Source: NZQO01 sp964639255 (GTDB taxonomy: Bacteria > Bacteroidota > Bacteroidia > Flavobacteriales > Flavobacteriaceae). From it: a stretch of 64,000 nucleotides of DNA. The stretch lies in assembly GCA_964639255.1 (NCBI GenBank), contig CAZXDP010000007.1, positions 1 through 64,000 on the forward strand, read 5' to 3'. Every line of letters begins with the position of its first letter. Within the stretch, counting starts at the first letter, position 1. Positions 42,244 to 51,639 of the stretch are shown in pieces. The translations under genes and the position numbers were made by a program. The notes under the pieces were generated by a model. It had not been told where the DNA came from. It searched no databases and worked only from the letters and a program-made list of their open reading frames with translations.

Positions 42244-44073
42244 TTGAAGATTATCGCTATGATTCCAGCGCGGTATGGCGCCTCCCGATTTCCGGGGAAA
42301 CTCATGCAGGACCTAGGGGGGAAGCCCGTTATTGTTAGAACCTACGAAGCCGCAAAAGCGACGCAACTCTTCGACGAAGTATACGTGGTAACCGATAGCG
42401 AGGTAATTTTTAACGAAATCGAAGCACAAGGCGGCCTTGCCATTATGAGCCAGAAAGAACACGATTGCGGTAGCGACCGTATTGCCGAAGCCGTTGAAAA
42501 TATGGATGTGGATATTGTGGTGAACGTTCAGGGCGACGAACCTTTTACAAGTAAGGAAGGACTCGAGCAGGTGCTGCGCGTATTTGATGGGCTCGATGCC
42601 GAAAAGATCGATTTGGCCTCACTAATGACCGAAATCCACGATTGGAAGGAAATTAGCGATCCCAATTGCGTGAAAGTAATTGTAGATAAGGACAGCTTTG
42701 CAATGTACTTTAGCCGATCGCCCATACCTTATCCACGTGATAAAAATACAGCAGTGCAATACTACAAGCACAAAGGAATCTATGCTTTTAGAAAGCAGGC
42801 GTTGATGGACTTCTACCGCCTGCCCATGCGTGCTATGGAAGCTGCTGAAAAAATAGAGTGCATACGTTATTTGGAATATGGGAAAAATATAAAAATGGCG
42901 ATATCGAATACCCAAGGTATTGAGATAGACACGCCAGAAGACTTGGTTCGGGCCAATAAGTTGCTGAAGGAAAATAAGAAAGAAGCTATAAACAACCGTT
43001 ACCGAAATTTTCCTATGGTGCCCAAAGTCGTTTTTGGTGCTGGCAGTTTCGACCAACTTGCCTCCATACTGGCCCCACAGCGAAAAGACAAGGCTCCCTT
43101 CATCTATTTGGTGGATGAGATTTTCAGGGATTCTTCAGAAATTATAGATAGAATTCACCTTCGATTTAATGACAAGTTGCTGTTTATATCGGCCGATGAG
43201 GAACCTAAGACAACGCAAGTAGATAAAATCGTTAAGGATATTAAATCTGAATTCACCTATAAGCCCTCTGGCATAATAGGAATAGGCGGGGGTACTATTC
43301 TGGATTTGGCAAAAGCCGTGTCCATTCTACTTACTAATAAGGGTAGTGCTGCCGACTACCAAGGGTGGGATCTTGTAGAGAACAAGGCCGTTTATCACGT
43401 AGGTATACCAACCATTTCGGGTACGGGAGCCGAAGTGTCTCGCACAACGGTATTGACCGGACCGGTAAAAAAACTGGGAATCAATAGTGACTACACTCCG
43501 TTCGACCAAGTTATCTTAGATCCAGAGCTTACCCTCGGAGTGCCAAGGAATCAATGGTTCTATACCGGCATGGATTGCTTCATTCATTGTGTGGAATCAT
43601 TAAATGGAACCTTTTTAAACGCTTTTAGCCAAAGTTATGGCGAGAAGGCTTACGATTTGTGCCGTGAAATTTTTGTAACAGGAAATTTAAGTGATGAAGA
43701 AGCACGCGCCAAGTTAATGATGGCATCTTGGCACGGTGGTATGAGCATCGCCTATTCGCAGGTAGGGGTGGCTCACGCTATGAGCTACGGACTCTCGTAT
43801 GTGCTGGGTACCAAACACGGTATAGGAAACTGCATCGTGTTCAATCATTTGGAGGAGTTCTATCCAGACGATGTCGCTCTTTTCAAGAGAATGGTCAAAG
43901 AGCATAACATCGATATTCCCAAAGGCCTCTGCAAGGACCTTCCCGAAGAGGACATCGATACCATGATTGCAATTTCGCTAAGCCTTGTACCGCTTTGGGA
44001 AAATGCCCTGGGCGAACAATGGGAGGAGATTATGACGACTGATAAGCTGCGCACGCTCTATCGCCAAATGTAA
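42244..44073 (+). CDS. Fusion of CMP-Kdo synthetase (KdsB) and iron-dependent alcohol dehydrogenase (KdnB-like)
   Basis: The 609-residue product starts at TTG 42244, directly opening the KdsB domain: [14 protein letters not shown] (7-20), [11 protein letters not shown] (73-83), VQGDEP (95-100), extending to about residue 245. From about 257 to the end is a complete group III iron alcohol dehydrogenase with [11 protein letters not shown] (347-357) and the iron ligands D444, H448, H511 and H525. KdnB oxidises the C8 hydroxyl of Kdo in the KdnA/KdnB route to 8-amino-Kdo, and KdsB activates the sugar with CTP, so the fusion suggests that pathway. No KdnA transaminase is in the window. An acyltransferase gene follows by 10 bases. 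Confidence 0.93.
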   Translation: MKIIAMIPARYGASRFPGKLMQDLGGKPVIVRTYEAAKATQLFDEVYVVTDSEVIFNEIEAQGGLAIMSQKEHDCGSDRIAEAVENMDVDIVVNVQGDEPFTSKEGLEQVLRVFDGLDAEKIDLASLMTEIHDWKEISDPNCVKVIVDKDSFAMYFSRSPIPYPRDKNTAVQYYKHKGIYAFRKQALMDFYRLPMRAMEAAEKIECIRYLEYGKNIKMAISNTQGIEIDTPEDLVRANKLLKENKKEAINNRYRNFPMVPKVVFGAGSFDQLASILAPQRKDKAPFIYLVDEIFRDSSEIIDRIHLRFNDKLLFISADEEPKTTQVDKIVKDIKSEFTYKPSGIIGIGGGTILDLAKAVSILLTNKGSAADYQGWDLVENKAVYHVGIPTISGTGAEVSRTTVLTGPVKKLGINSDYTPFDQVILDPELTLGVPRNQWFYTGMDCFIHCVESLNGTFLNAFSQSYGEKAYDLCREIFVTGNLSDEEARAKLMMASWHGGMSIAYSQVGVAHAMSYGLSYVLGTKHGIGNCIVFNHLEEFYPDDVALFKRMVKEHNIDIPKGLCKDLPEEDIDTMIAISLSLVPLWENALGEQWEEIMTTDKLRTLYRQM

Positions 44074-44083
44074 AACACCCGCT

Positions 44084-44620
44084 ATGGGAATTTCAGAATG
44101 GATATTTACACGGCTCTTGGGCTGGCGCATCGAAAGATCGTTCGATGCGAACATCAAAAAAGCGGTGGTCATTGTAGTGCCGCATACCAGTTGGCATGAT
44201 TTCTATGTGGGAGCGTTTTCGCGCAGTATATTGAAAACTGAAATTAACTATGTTGCCAAAAAAGAGCTTTTCAAACCTCCATTTGGCTGGTATTTCAAAT
44301 GGATGGGAGGAGCACCTTTAGATCGTACTCCCGGACAAAACAAAGTGGATGCCATTGCACAGCTCTTTGCGCAAAAAGATGAATTTCGATTGGCCATCGC
44401 CCCCGAGGGTACCCGAAAAAAAGTAACGCAATGGAAGACCGGGTTCTATTACATTGCCCTCAATGCCGAGGTGCCCATCTACCCCGTCGCATTCGATTAC
44501 CGCTCGAAAACAGTATTTATAAACCCACCCTTTTTCCCCTCAGGAAACTTGGAGCACGACCTTCAGCAGCTCAAGCAGTATTACAAGAATATTCAAGGTA
44601 AGGTGCCACAGTATTCATAA
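44084..44620 (+). CDS. 1-acylglycerol-3-phosphate acyltransferase-like protein
   Basis: The 178-residue product has the PlsC-family HxxxxD motif (H34-D39, HTSWHD), the GGAPLDRTPGQ segment (about 75-85) and APEGTRK (about 105-111), so it is likely a membrane-peripheral lysophospholipid acyltransferase. It is short for PlsC and has no N-terminal transmembrane helix. Following the KdsB fusion by 10 bases, it may act on lipids of the outer membrane, but substrate is unknown. Confidence 0.88.
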   Translation: MGISEWIFTRLLGWRIERSFDANIKKAVVIVVPHTSWHDFYVGAFSRSILKTEINYVAKKELFKPPFGWYFKWMGGAPLDRTPGQNKVDAIAQLFAQKDEFRLAIAPEGTRKKVTQWKTGFYYIALNAEVPIYPVAFDYRSKTVFINPPFFPSGNLEHDLQQLKQYYKNIQGKVPQYS

Positions 44621-44813
44621 ATTTATTATTCCTCATATAAATACGACTTAACATTCTTTTAGCCAAAGAATCTGTTAATTTCAAAAGTTCTTTCGGAAGT
44701 TAATCGGTTGATAATCAAATTACGGTGGTTAAACTATCGTTAATTCTAGCTTATTCGAAACAATAGAACTGGGTTTGCTGCGTATCTATGGTGAAAACAA
44801 AACACACAAACCT

Positions 44814-45848
44814 ATGAAAACAGTAAAATTTTTAACAATTCCATTGCTCTCCGTGCTATTTCTTACCGCATGTAGCGATGATGATGACAACAATGTAGAT
44901 GATGGTCCTGCGCAAGATACAGAGGCCCGTCTATATGCCACGAGCAATACGAACGGTAGGGTAACCGAATATAGCTATGAGGATGACCCCACCACTGTAG
45001 AGACATCCTCTTTCTTAACGCTCTCGACCGATTCAGAAGGGATTTACTACGATGGACAAGCCGATGAGCTTACGGTGGTTTCGCGCTCATTGTTGCAGCT
45101 AAACAATTATGCCGATATTTCCTTGGCTGAAGATGGCGCAACATTGAACCTGAATCTATCGGGCAGTGCAGACCTAGAGAGTCCGCGCGATGTAGCCGTT
45201 AACAACAACATCTATGTTGTTTCAGACAATGCTGATGTAGATGGAGACCCCAATACAGAAGAAGGCCTCCTTTTCATTTATATCCGAAATGGATCGGGGT
45301 TTACCTTACGTAATACAGTACTCGTAAATTTCGCGGTATGGGGAATCGAATTTGTAGGTAACGACTTGTATGCGGTGGTAGATAAAACTTCTGAAGTCGC
45401 CCTGCTCTCAAATTTTGCAGCGACATATACCACCAATATAACTGCCGTAGCCGATAAGCGCGTGGCCATAGAAGGCATTACCCGCACGCATGGAATTGGT
45501 TTCGATGGCGGCACCATGGTGTTGACAGATATAGGCGATGCCAGTGATGATTCTGATGGAGGTTTCCATATCATTACCAATTTTGTAAATAAATTCAACA
45601 GTGTAGCCGATGGCGGAACATTGCCAGTTGCTGGAAATCAGGTTAGGGTAGCCGGTTCCTCCACCTTTTTGGGCAATCCCGTTTCGGCCGATTTTGACGC
45701 CGATAGCAATACGGTTTTCATTGCGGAAAGAGCGAACGGTGGGGGTCGTATCTTGGCCTTTAGTAATATCGATACTGGCGGTAACTTGAGCCCCGTTATC
45801 AATAACCAACTTAATGGCGCTTCATCGGTTTATTTTTATAAAGAGTAA
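44814..45848 (+). CDS. Lipoprotein of unknown function, probably a beta-propeller
   Basis: ATG 44814 is chosen because it opens a lipoprotein signal (LTAC, C20; then DDDD). The 344-residue product repeats blade-like strands with ATSNTNGRVTEYSY, IYVVSDNADVD, NDLYAVVDKTSE and NTVFIAERANGGGRILAFS, spaced about 45-50 residues, suggesting a propeller like SMP-30 or NHL proteins. No enzyme motif is certain. It stands alone; the 193-base gap upstream holds three GTTAAT copies (44674, 44699, 44739) and no clear promoter. Confidence 0.8.
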   Translation: MKTVKFLTIPLLSVLFLTACSDDDDNNVDDGPAQDTEARLYATSNTNGRVTEYSYEDDPTTVETSSFLTLSTDSEGIYYDGQADELTVVSRSLLQLNNYADISLAEDGATLNLNLSGSADLESPRDVAVNNNIYVVSDNADVDGDPNTEEGLLFIYIRNGSGFTLRNTVLVNFAVWGIEFVGNDLYAVVDKTSEVALLSNFAATYTTNITAVADKRVAIEGITRTHGIGFDGGTMVLTDIGDASDDSDGGFHIITNFVNKFNSVADGGTLPVAGNQVRVAGSSTFLGNPVSADFDADSNTVFIAERANGGGRILAFSNIDTGGNLSPVINNQLNGASSVYFYKE

Positions 45849-45870
45849 GGCGCGTGTAGTAATATTATAA

Positions 45871-45902
45871 AAAATGCCACGAGAAATCGTGGCATTTTTT
45901 TA
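45871..45902. terminator. Bidirectional terminator between lipoprotein gene and yebC
   Basis: AAAAATGCCACGA (45871-45883) pairs with TCGTGGCATTTTT (45888-45900), GAAA loop. It serves both converging genes. Confidence 0.88.
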
Positions 45903-45925
45903 TAGATTAAGTTTTTCGAAACTAT

Positions 45926-46642
45926 TTATTCGGTTTCCTCCATGGTATGATACACATTCTGTACGTCATCGTCCTCCTCAATTTTTTCCAATAACTTCTC
46001 CACGTCTTCCATCTGTTCTTGGGTAAGCGTTTTAGTGACCTGTGGAATACGCTCAAAACCGGAAGAAATAATTTCTATGTTTTGTTTTTCGAGATACGAT
46101 TGTATGGCGCCGAAACTTTCAAAGGGCGCATAGATCATAATTCCATCCTCATCTTCAAAAATTTCCTCCACTCCAAAATCAATCAGTTCCAGTTCTAGCG
46201 CTTCCAGATCCATATTGGCGGCCTTGATTTTAAACTGGCATACGTGGTCGAACATAAAGGAGACCGAGCCCGAGGTTCCCAAGCTCCCATCACATTTATT
46301 GAAATAAGATCGCACATTTGCAACCGTTCTTGTATTGTTATCGGTCGCGGTCTCAATAAGAATGGCAATGCCATGCGGAGCGTAGCCCTCAAAGAGCACT
46401 TCCTTAAAATCGCCCTGATTCTTGTCGCTGGCCCGTTTTATGGCGCGTTCAATGTTATCCTTGGGCATATTCACCGCCTTGGCATTCTGTATTACAGCAC
46501 GCAACCTTGAATTGCTGTCCGGATCTGGACCGCCTTCCTTAACCGCCATTACAATATCTTTACCAATGCGGGTAAAGGCCTTGGACATAGCCGCCCATCG
46601 TTTCATCTTTCTAGCTTTCCTAAATTCAAAAGCTCTTCCCAT
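45926..46642 (-). CDS. yebC: YebC/PmpR family protein
   Basis: The start is set at 46642 because the family begins with MGRAFEFRKARKMKRWAAM (18 residues quoted); 13 further codons upstream are not conserved. The 238-residue product has the three-domain YebC fold with SRLRAVIQNAKAVNMPKDNI (about 45-64) and an acidic C-terminus. Members bind DNA as regulators, and some YebC/TACO1 proteins help ribosomes through proline runs; which applies here is unclear. Ends at a strong terminator. Confidence 0.92.
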   Translation of the reverse strand: MGRAFEFRKARKMKRWAAMSKAFTRIGKDIVMAVKEGGPDPDSNSRLRAVIQNAKAVNMPKDNIERAIKRASDKNQGDFKEVLFEGYAPHGIAILIETATDNNTRTVANVRSYFNKCDGSLGTSGSVSFMFDHVCQFKIKAANMDLEALELELIDFGVEEIFEDEDGIMIYAPFESFGAIQSYLEKQNIEIISSGFERIPQVTKTLTQEQMEDVEKLLEKIEEDDDVQNVYHTMEETE

Positions 46643-46755
46643 AGTAGTTTGTTTTTCACGGGGCTTCGCGCTTTTCATCATAGAAAAAGCACCCCAGTAT
46701 AATCGGCTTCAAATATATAAAAAACCAATTAGCGAACCCAAAAATTAAAAACAAG

Positions 46756-47037
46756 CTAGCCCACTAAATCGTCGATAATCTTGGCCAACTCAAAATCTTT
46801 TTCGGTTACCCCATCGGCATCGTGGGTAGAGAGATAAATCTCCAATTGGTTGTACACGTTCGTCCACTCTGGATGATGTTGCAGTTTTTCAGCTTCAAAG
46901 GCGATTCGGGTCATGGCAGAAAATGCCTCTTTAAAATTCTCGAATTCAAACGCCGTGTGAATGGCGCCATCGTGATAGTCCCAACCTTCAAATTCGGTGA
47001 GTTTTTGTTGTACTTCTTTTTCAGAATAAGCTTTCAT
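46756..47037 (-). CDS. 4a-hydroxytetrahydrobiopterin dehydratase (PCD)
   Basis: The 93-residue product has the family motif EKLQHHPEW (50-58) and STHDADGVTEKD (70-81), with catalytic H54, H55 and H72. It recycles pterin cofactor of aromatic amino acid hydroxylases (phenylalanine hydroxylase is not in the window) and may have other roles. Same strand as the SDR gene, 11 bases after it. Confidence 0.93.
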   Translation of the reverse strand: MKAYSEKEVQQKLTEFEGWDYHDGAIHTAFEFENFKEAFSAMTRIAFEAEKLQHHPEWTNVYNQLEIYLSTHDADGVTEKDFELAKIIDDLVG

Positions 47038-47048
47038 AAAATACGGTG

Positions 47049-47900
47049 TTATTTATACGTACTAATTTCTTGGTGCAGGGTACAGGCTTCGATAACTTCG
47101 GAAACCGAAATGCGATACGCATTGGGTAACTTGTTGTGTTTCGGCAATATGGCCAGGTAATTATCGTCGTTGCGCCTGTACACCCTTTTAAATATAGGCA
47201 TTTCGCTTCCTATTTTCTCACAAATTTCTGTAAAAAGGTCTTCGTGATGTACCATATCGTCGCTTGCAAGATGGAATATACCATCCAAACCTTGGTTTAT
47301 GATGTAGTGTACTTGTTGGGCGATTTTATCGGCGGTGGTTACCGTAATGATCAAATTGGGAAATACCTCGAAAGTGGCGCGATGTTTGGCGGCCTGTCTA
47401 AGCTGAAAGAGCAGGGGGGAATGAACGCCCAAAACGAACGGTAAGCGCAAAATGGCGGTTTGTGCCGGAATGGATTCCAACAGCAACCGTTCCACAGCGT
47501 ACTTATAATTTCCATAGGCGCTCTCGGGCACGGGTTTGTCATTTTCATATGCCGGTAGTAAAAAATGACCATCGAAAACAACATTGCTCGAAAGAAATAA
47601 CAAGCGGCTGCGATGGTGGTTTTTACAATAGGCCACCAATTGGGCGTGGCACTGTAGCAATGCAGTGTACGGTCCTTGTAATGCCGAAATGATGACCGTG
47701 GGCATAACCGAATCTAAGATGTCGTTAATTGAATCTTTCTCTGCACAGTAGCGAAAAAATACTTGATTTCCGCCGAAGGGGCCTTCTTGGCGGCAATAGG
47801 TTCCGTAGGTTTCAAAGAAGGATAGCAATTCTCGATAGAGCGTATTGCCAACGAATCCGCTGGCGCCCAAAATCAATATGCGATGTTTATGATCGTCCAT
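47049..47900 (-). CDS. NAD(P)-dependent short-chain / RmlD-like sugar nucleotide epimerase family protein
   Basis: The 283-residue product has the nucleotide-binding ILGASGFVGNTLY (10-22) and a Rossmann fold with a YGNYKYAVE segment (about 130-138) where Y-x-x-x-K is the catalytic pair of the extended SDR family. Substrate unknown; most similar to RmlD/WcaG-type dTDP-sugar reductases. It follows glsA by 17 bases in an operon. Confidence 0.86.
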   Translation of the reverse strand: MDDHKHRILILGASGFVGNTLYRELLSFFETYGTYCRQEGPFGGNQVFFRYCAEKDSINDILDSVMPTVIISALQGPYTALLQCHAQLVAYCKNHHRSRLLFLSSNVVFDGHFLLPAYENDKPVPESAYGNYKYAVERLLLESIPAQTAILRLPFVLGVHSPLLFQLRQAAKHRATFEVFPNLIITVTTADKIAQQVHYIINQGLDGIFHLASDDMVHHEDLFTEICEKIGSEMPIFKRVYRRNDDNYLAILPKHNKLPNAYRISVSEVIEACTLHQEISTYK

Positions 47901-47917
47901 GGGCAGCTAGCTAACGG

Positions 47918-48832
47918 TTAAAATATGGAACGATTAGTTTTGGTAGTGAAAAGCTCGAGGGCTTGCATGCCCAAATACGAATTTCCCTTTTCATTGAGTC
48001 CCGGCGACCAGCAAGCTATGGTAAACTCTCCCGGTAGAAGCGCCACAATGCCACCGCCAACGCCGCTTTTACCCGGTAGCCCCACCTCAAAGGCAAATTC
48101 GCCAGCTTCATCATAGAAACCACAGGTAAGCATGATGGCATTGATACGCTTTACTTGGTTCAAGGTAAGGTGAGCGTTGCCTCGGCTGCACTTGCCGCGA
48201 TTCGCAAACGGAAAAAAGGCCTTGGTGAGTTGTTTGCAGTTCATTTCTATAGCGCATTGGTGAAAATAGAAATCGAGTACTTCCTCCACGTCGTTCTTAA
48301 GATTCCCGAAAGACTTCAGGAGATTGGCGGCAGCGTAGTTATTATAACCTGTTTCTGCCTCTGATGCGGCCACCTTCTTATTGTACTGAATAGTTTGGTC
48401 GTTGGAGAGCTCCCGAACGAACTGCAGGAATTCCTCCTTTGGATTGTCCAATAGCGATATCAGAATATCGGCAATGACGATTGCCCCAGAATTGATAAAG
48501 GGATTTCGAGGAATACCCTGTTCCATTTCCAAAAGGGAGAGATGGTTAAATGGGTTGCCAGATGGTTCAACATCCAACCGTTTAAAAACTTGATTTTTCA
48601 ATATAGAGAAGGCCTTGGCAAACGAAAGCACCTTGCTAATACTTTGTATGGAAAAAGGTTCGTCCCAGTCGCCCACGTAAAAATCGTCACCGTTTATCCT
48701 GTTCAGGTAAATACCAAACTTTTCCTTATCAACTTGGGCCAATTCTGGTATGTACGAAGCGACTTCACCCTTGTCCACGCGCTGTTGCAGGCGTGCGTAG
48801 ATCTCGTTTAAAATCGCTTGGTAGTCTGTCAT
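47918..48832 (-). CDS. glsA: Glutaminase A
   Basis: The start ATG at 48832 leaves one base after the gcvT stop; a longer upstream frame lies in gcvT itself. The 304-residue product has the beta-lactamase-like S-x-x-K motif S64-I-S-K67 (SIQSISKVL), the NPFINSGAI segment and GKSGVGGGIVALLPG (about 255-270). It hydrolyses glutamine to glutamate and ammonia. It is coupled to gcvT; ammonia-releasing reactions thus cluster here. Confidence 0.94.
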   Translation of the reverse strand: MTDYQAILNEIYARLQQRVDKGEVASYIPELAQVDKEKFGIYLNRINGDDFYVGDWDEPFSIQSISKVLSFAKAFSILKNQVFKRLDVEPSGNPFNHLSLLEMEQGIPRNPFINSGAIVIADILISLLDNPKEEFLQFVRELSNDQTIQYNKKVAASEAETGYNNYAAANLLKSFGNLKNDVEEVLDFYFHQCAIEMNCKQLTKAFFPFANRGKCSRGNAHLTLNQVKRINAIMLTCGFYDEAGEFAFEVGLPGKSGVGGGIVALLPGEFTIACWSPGLNEKGNSYLGMQALELFTTKTNRSIF

Positions 48833-48833
48833 C

Positions 48834-49916
48834 TCAACCTTTGTAAAACGGCAACTTAACGACGGTCGCGGGAACCGCCTTCTTTCGTATCTGAATATAA
48901 ATCTGGCTACCGGGTGCACTATGCGCGGTAGTAACATAACCTAAACCAATACCTTTTTCCACCGAAGGGGCCATGGTACCGCTGGTAACGTGGCCAATGA
49001 TTGTGCCCTCGTCATCGATAATAGCATAGCCTTGGCGTGGAATACCACGTTCATTAAGCTCGAAGCCCACCAATTTACGCTCAGGGCCTTCTTCCTTTTC
49101 CCGCTTTAGGTTTTCAGAATTTATAAAGTCCTTCGTAAATTTCGTGATCCAACCCAAACCGGCTTCAATGGGTGATGTCGTTTCATCAATATCATTTCCA
49201 TAGAGGCAGTATCCCATTTCCAAACGAAGGGTGTCCCGTGCCGCAAGACCAATAGGCTTTATATTAAACGCTTCGCCGGCCTCCATTACTTTGTTCCACA
49301 CTTGCTCCACCTCGTTATTCTTGCAATAAATTTCAAAACCGCCACTTCCAGTATATCCCGTGGCACTTATAATAACATGTTCAATACCGCCAAAATCTGC
49401 CACCTTGAAGGTGTAAAATTTAATTTCCTCAAGATTCACCGAAGTGAGCGATTGCATGGCTACCACGGCTTTTGGTCCTTGAATGGCAAGTAGTGAATAA
49501 TCGTCCGACAAATTTCTCATGTCGGCGCCCATGCTATTATGCTGGGTGATCCAGTTCCAATCTTTCTCAATATTACTGGCATTTACCACTAGCAACCATT
49601 TTTCGGCCTCGAGTCGGTACACTATCAAATCGTCGACAATACCGCCCTTATCGTTAGGCAGACAGCTATATTGTGCTTGGCCATCGGCTAGTTTGGAAGC
49701 ATCATTGCTACATACTTTCTGGATGAGTTCCAGTGCGTTGGGGCCCGTAATTAAGAACTCTCCCATATGGGACACATCGAAAACCCCGACCCCGTTGCGT
49801 ACGGTTTTGTGTTCTTGGTTTACCCCTTCGTACGAAACTGGCATATTGTAACCTGCAAACGGTACCATTTTAGCACCCAATTGCTCGTGTATGTGCGTAA
49901 GCGCAGTATTTTTCAT
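48834..49916 (-). CDS. gcvT: Aminomethyltransferase (glycine cleavage T protein)
   Basis: The 360-residue product matches Gcv[17 protein letters not shown] at the N-terminus (about 25-40), FDVSHMGE (46-53), [20 protein letters not shown] (about 232-251) and the C-terminal barrel. It transfers the methylene unit of glycine to tetrahydrofolate, releasing ammonia. It heads the operon gcvT-glsA-SDR-PCD (spacings 1, 17 and 11 bases) with yebC beyond. Other gcv genes are elsewhere. Confidence 0.96.
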   Translation of the reverse strand: MKNTALTHIHEQLGAKMVPFAGYNMPVSYEGVNQEHKTVRNGVGVFDVSHMGEFLITGPNALELIQKVCSNDASKLADGQAQYSCLPNDKGGIVDDLIVYRLEAEKWLLVVNASNIEKDWNWITQHNSMGADMRNLSDDYSLLAIQGPKAVVAMQSLTSVNLEEIKFYTFKVADFGGIEHVIISATGYTGSGGFEIYCKNNEVEQVWNKVMEAGEAFNIKPIGLAARDTLRLEMGYCLYGNDIDETTSPIEAGLGWITKFTKDFINSENLKREKEEGPERKLVGFELNERGIPRQGYAIIDDEGTIIGHVTSGTMAPSVEKGIGLGYVTTAHSAPGSQIYIQIRKKAVPATVVKLPFYKG

Positions 49917-49975
49917 CGTTTCTGAAATTTTAACGCAAATGTAGTATTATCTCCATAAGGTAACGAAGTAAATAC

Positions 49976-50006
49976 TTGATTGTTTTCAACAAGGGTAGTA
50001 ACTTTG
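49976..50006 (+). promoter_or_regulatory. Promoter of the NAD(P)HX repair gene
   Basis: TTG (49976-49978), 20 bases, TAACTTTG (49999-50006): a complete Bacteroidota promoter, 50 bases before the start. Confidence 0.7.
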
Positions 50007-50055
50007 GACGATTGCTGCTCTAAAGGCAAACCAGTTTTAATAATAATTCCGTACC

Positions 50056-51594
50056 GTGAAAATATTTTCAGCAAAACAGCTTAGCGAAGCAGATAGGGTT
50101 ACTACCCAAAAACACAATATCTCATCACTCGATCTTATGGAGCGGGCGGGAACGCAGATTTTCAACTGGCTCCACCAACGTATGCAGGGTGCACCCGTGC
50201 ACATACATATTTTCTGTGGTATTGGCAATAATGGTGGCGATGGGTTTGTATTGGGCAGGAAGCTTATAGAGCATGGTTACAACGTAACGATGTACGTGGC
50301 AAATTTTACCGATAAGCGTTCCAAGTGCTTTCTAATTAATTACGATAGGGTAAAGAGTATTACAAAAAAATGGCCTCTGTTAATGACTTCGGAAGACGAT
50401 TTTCCGACTATAAATAGGGAAGATATAGTTATAGACGCACTTTTTGGCATCGGGCTAAACAGGCCTCTCGAAGGTTGGTTAAAATCTTTAGTCTTACACA
50501 TTAACAATAGCAAGGCATTTACGCTGTCCATTGATATCCCTAGCGGATTGTATCCAGATAAGCCTTTGGAGGATCGAGAGGCTGTAGTACGCGCCAACCA
50601 TACCCTTACCTTCCAAGCGCCAAAATTGGCATTCTTCCTTCCTGAAACAGGCGACTTTGTGCCCTATTATGAAGTGCTAGATATTGGTCTGGACGAGCAA
50701 TTTTTAGCAGAAACCGAGCCGCTCGCGCAATTAATTGGAAAGGCCGAGGCACGTACCTTTTACCGCCAGCGGGAAAAGTACACTTATAAAAACAGCTACG
50801 GCCATAGCGTTATTGTTGCCGGAAGCTATGGAAAAATAGGAGCAGCCGTGTTGAGTGCCCGGGCGGCCTTCCGTACGGGAGCAGGTCTTGTCACCGCCTT
50901 TGTGCCAAAGTGCGGTTACACGGTGGTGCAAACAGCATTGCCAGAGGCTATGGTGGTAACCGATGCCGCTGAAGAAAAAATCACCAATATCACACTCGAT
51001 TTTGAGCCTACCGCAATCGGTGTGGGAATGGGAATTGGCACGGCAGCCGAAACCATGGCGGCGCTCAAGAAACTTTTTTCTTCTACGAATGCGCAATTGG
51101 TTGTTGACGCAGATGGGCTCAACTGTATGGCAATGGATGAAGAGTTGTTGCACACCATACCTGAAAACAGTGTGCTAACCCCGCACCCTGGGGAATTAAA
51201 GCGATTGATTGGAGAATGGGATAATGATTATGATAAACTGGAGAAGGCGAAGGAGTTTTCAAAGAAGCACAAGGTGGTGCTGCTAATTAAAGGTTCTAAT
51301 ACCATTACAGTCTATGAAGGTAAATTGTACATTAATACCACAGGAAATCCAGGTATGGCCACCGCGGGCAGTGGCGATGTACTCACGGGCATGATTACCG
51401 GACTTATATCCCAAGGGTACGATCCGTTATTAGCTTCGGTATTTGGGGTTTACCTGCACGGAAGCGCCGGGAACCAATTTGCTCAGGAATACGGTTTTGA
51501 GGCACTTATGGCTGGAGATATTACCGCTAAGATAGGGGAAGCGTATCTAGAATTATTTAGGCAGGAGGAAAATCAGCAATCCGAAGAAAAGTAG
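50056..51594 (+). CDS. nnr: Bifunctional NAD(P)H-hydrate epimerase / ADP-dependent dehydratase
   Basis: The start is GTG 50056 (following codons KIFSAKQLSEADR match the family). The 512-residue product has the epimerase domain (about 1-215, with GIGNNGGDG near 55-63) and the dehydratase domain (about 225-500, with VVDADGLN and TAGSGDVLTGMI). It repairs damaged NADHX and NADPHX. Full-length fusion as in E. coli YjeF. Own promoter. Confidence 0.95.
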   Translation: MKIFSAKQLSEADRVTTQKHNISSLDLMERAGTQIFNWLHQRMQGAPVHIHIFCGIGNNGGDGFVLGRKLIEHGYNVTMYVANFTDKRSKCFLINYDRVKSITKKWPLLMTSEDDFPTINREDIVIDALFGIGLNRPLEGWLKSLVLHINNSKAFTLSIDIPSGLYPDKPLEDREAVVRANHTLTFQAPKLAFFLPETGDFVPYYEVLDIGLDEQFLAETEPLAQLIGKAEARTFYRQREKYTYKNSYGHSVIVAGSYGKIGAAVLSARAAFRTGAGLVTAFVPKCGYTVVQTALPEAMVVTDAAEEKITNITLDFEPTAIGVGMGIGTAAETMAALKKLFSSTNAQLVVDADGLNCMAMDEELLHTIPENSVLTPHPGELKRLIGEWDNDYDKLEKAKEFSKKHKVVLLIKGSNTITVYEGKLYINTTGNPGMATAGSGDVLTGMITGLISQGYDPLLASVFGVYLHGSAGNQFAQEYGFEALMAGDITAKIGEAYLELFRQEENQQSEEK

Positions 51595-51611
51595 TTTTCC
51601 TTTTTAATTGA

Positions 51612-51619
51612 TATTTTTG
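51612..51619 (+). promoter_or_regulatory. -7 element of hutH
   Basis: TATTTTTG, 20 bases before the hutH ATG; -33 TTTG not evident. Confidence 0.5.
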
Positions 51620-51639
51620 CGGTAAACAACCTTCCTCCA

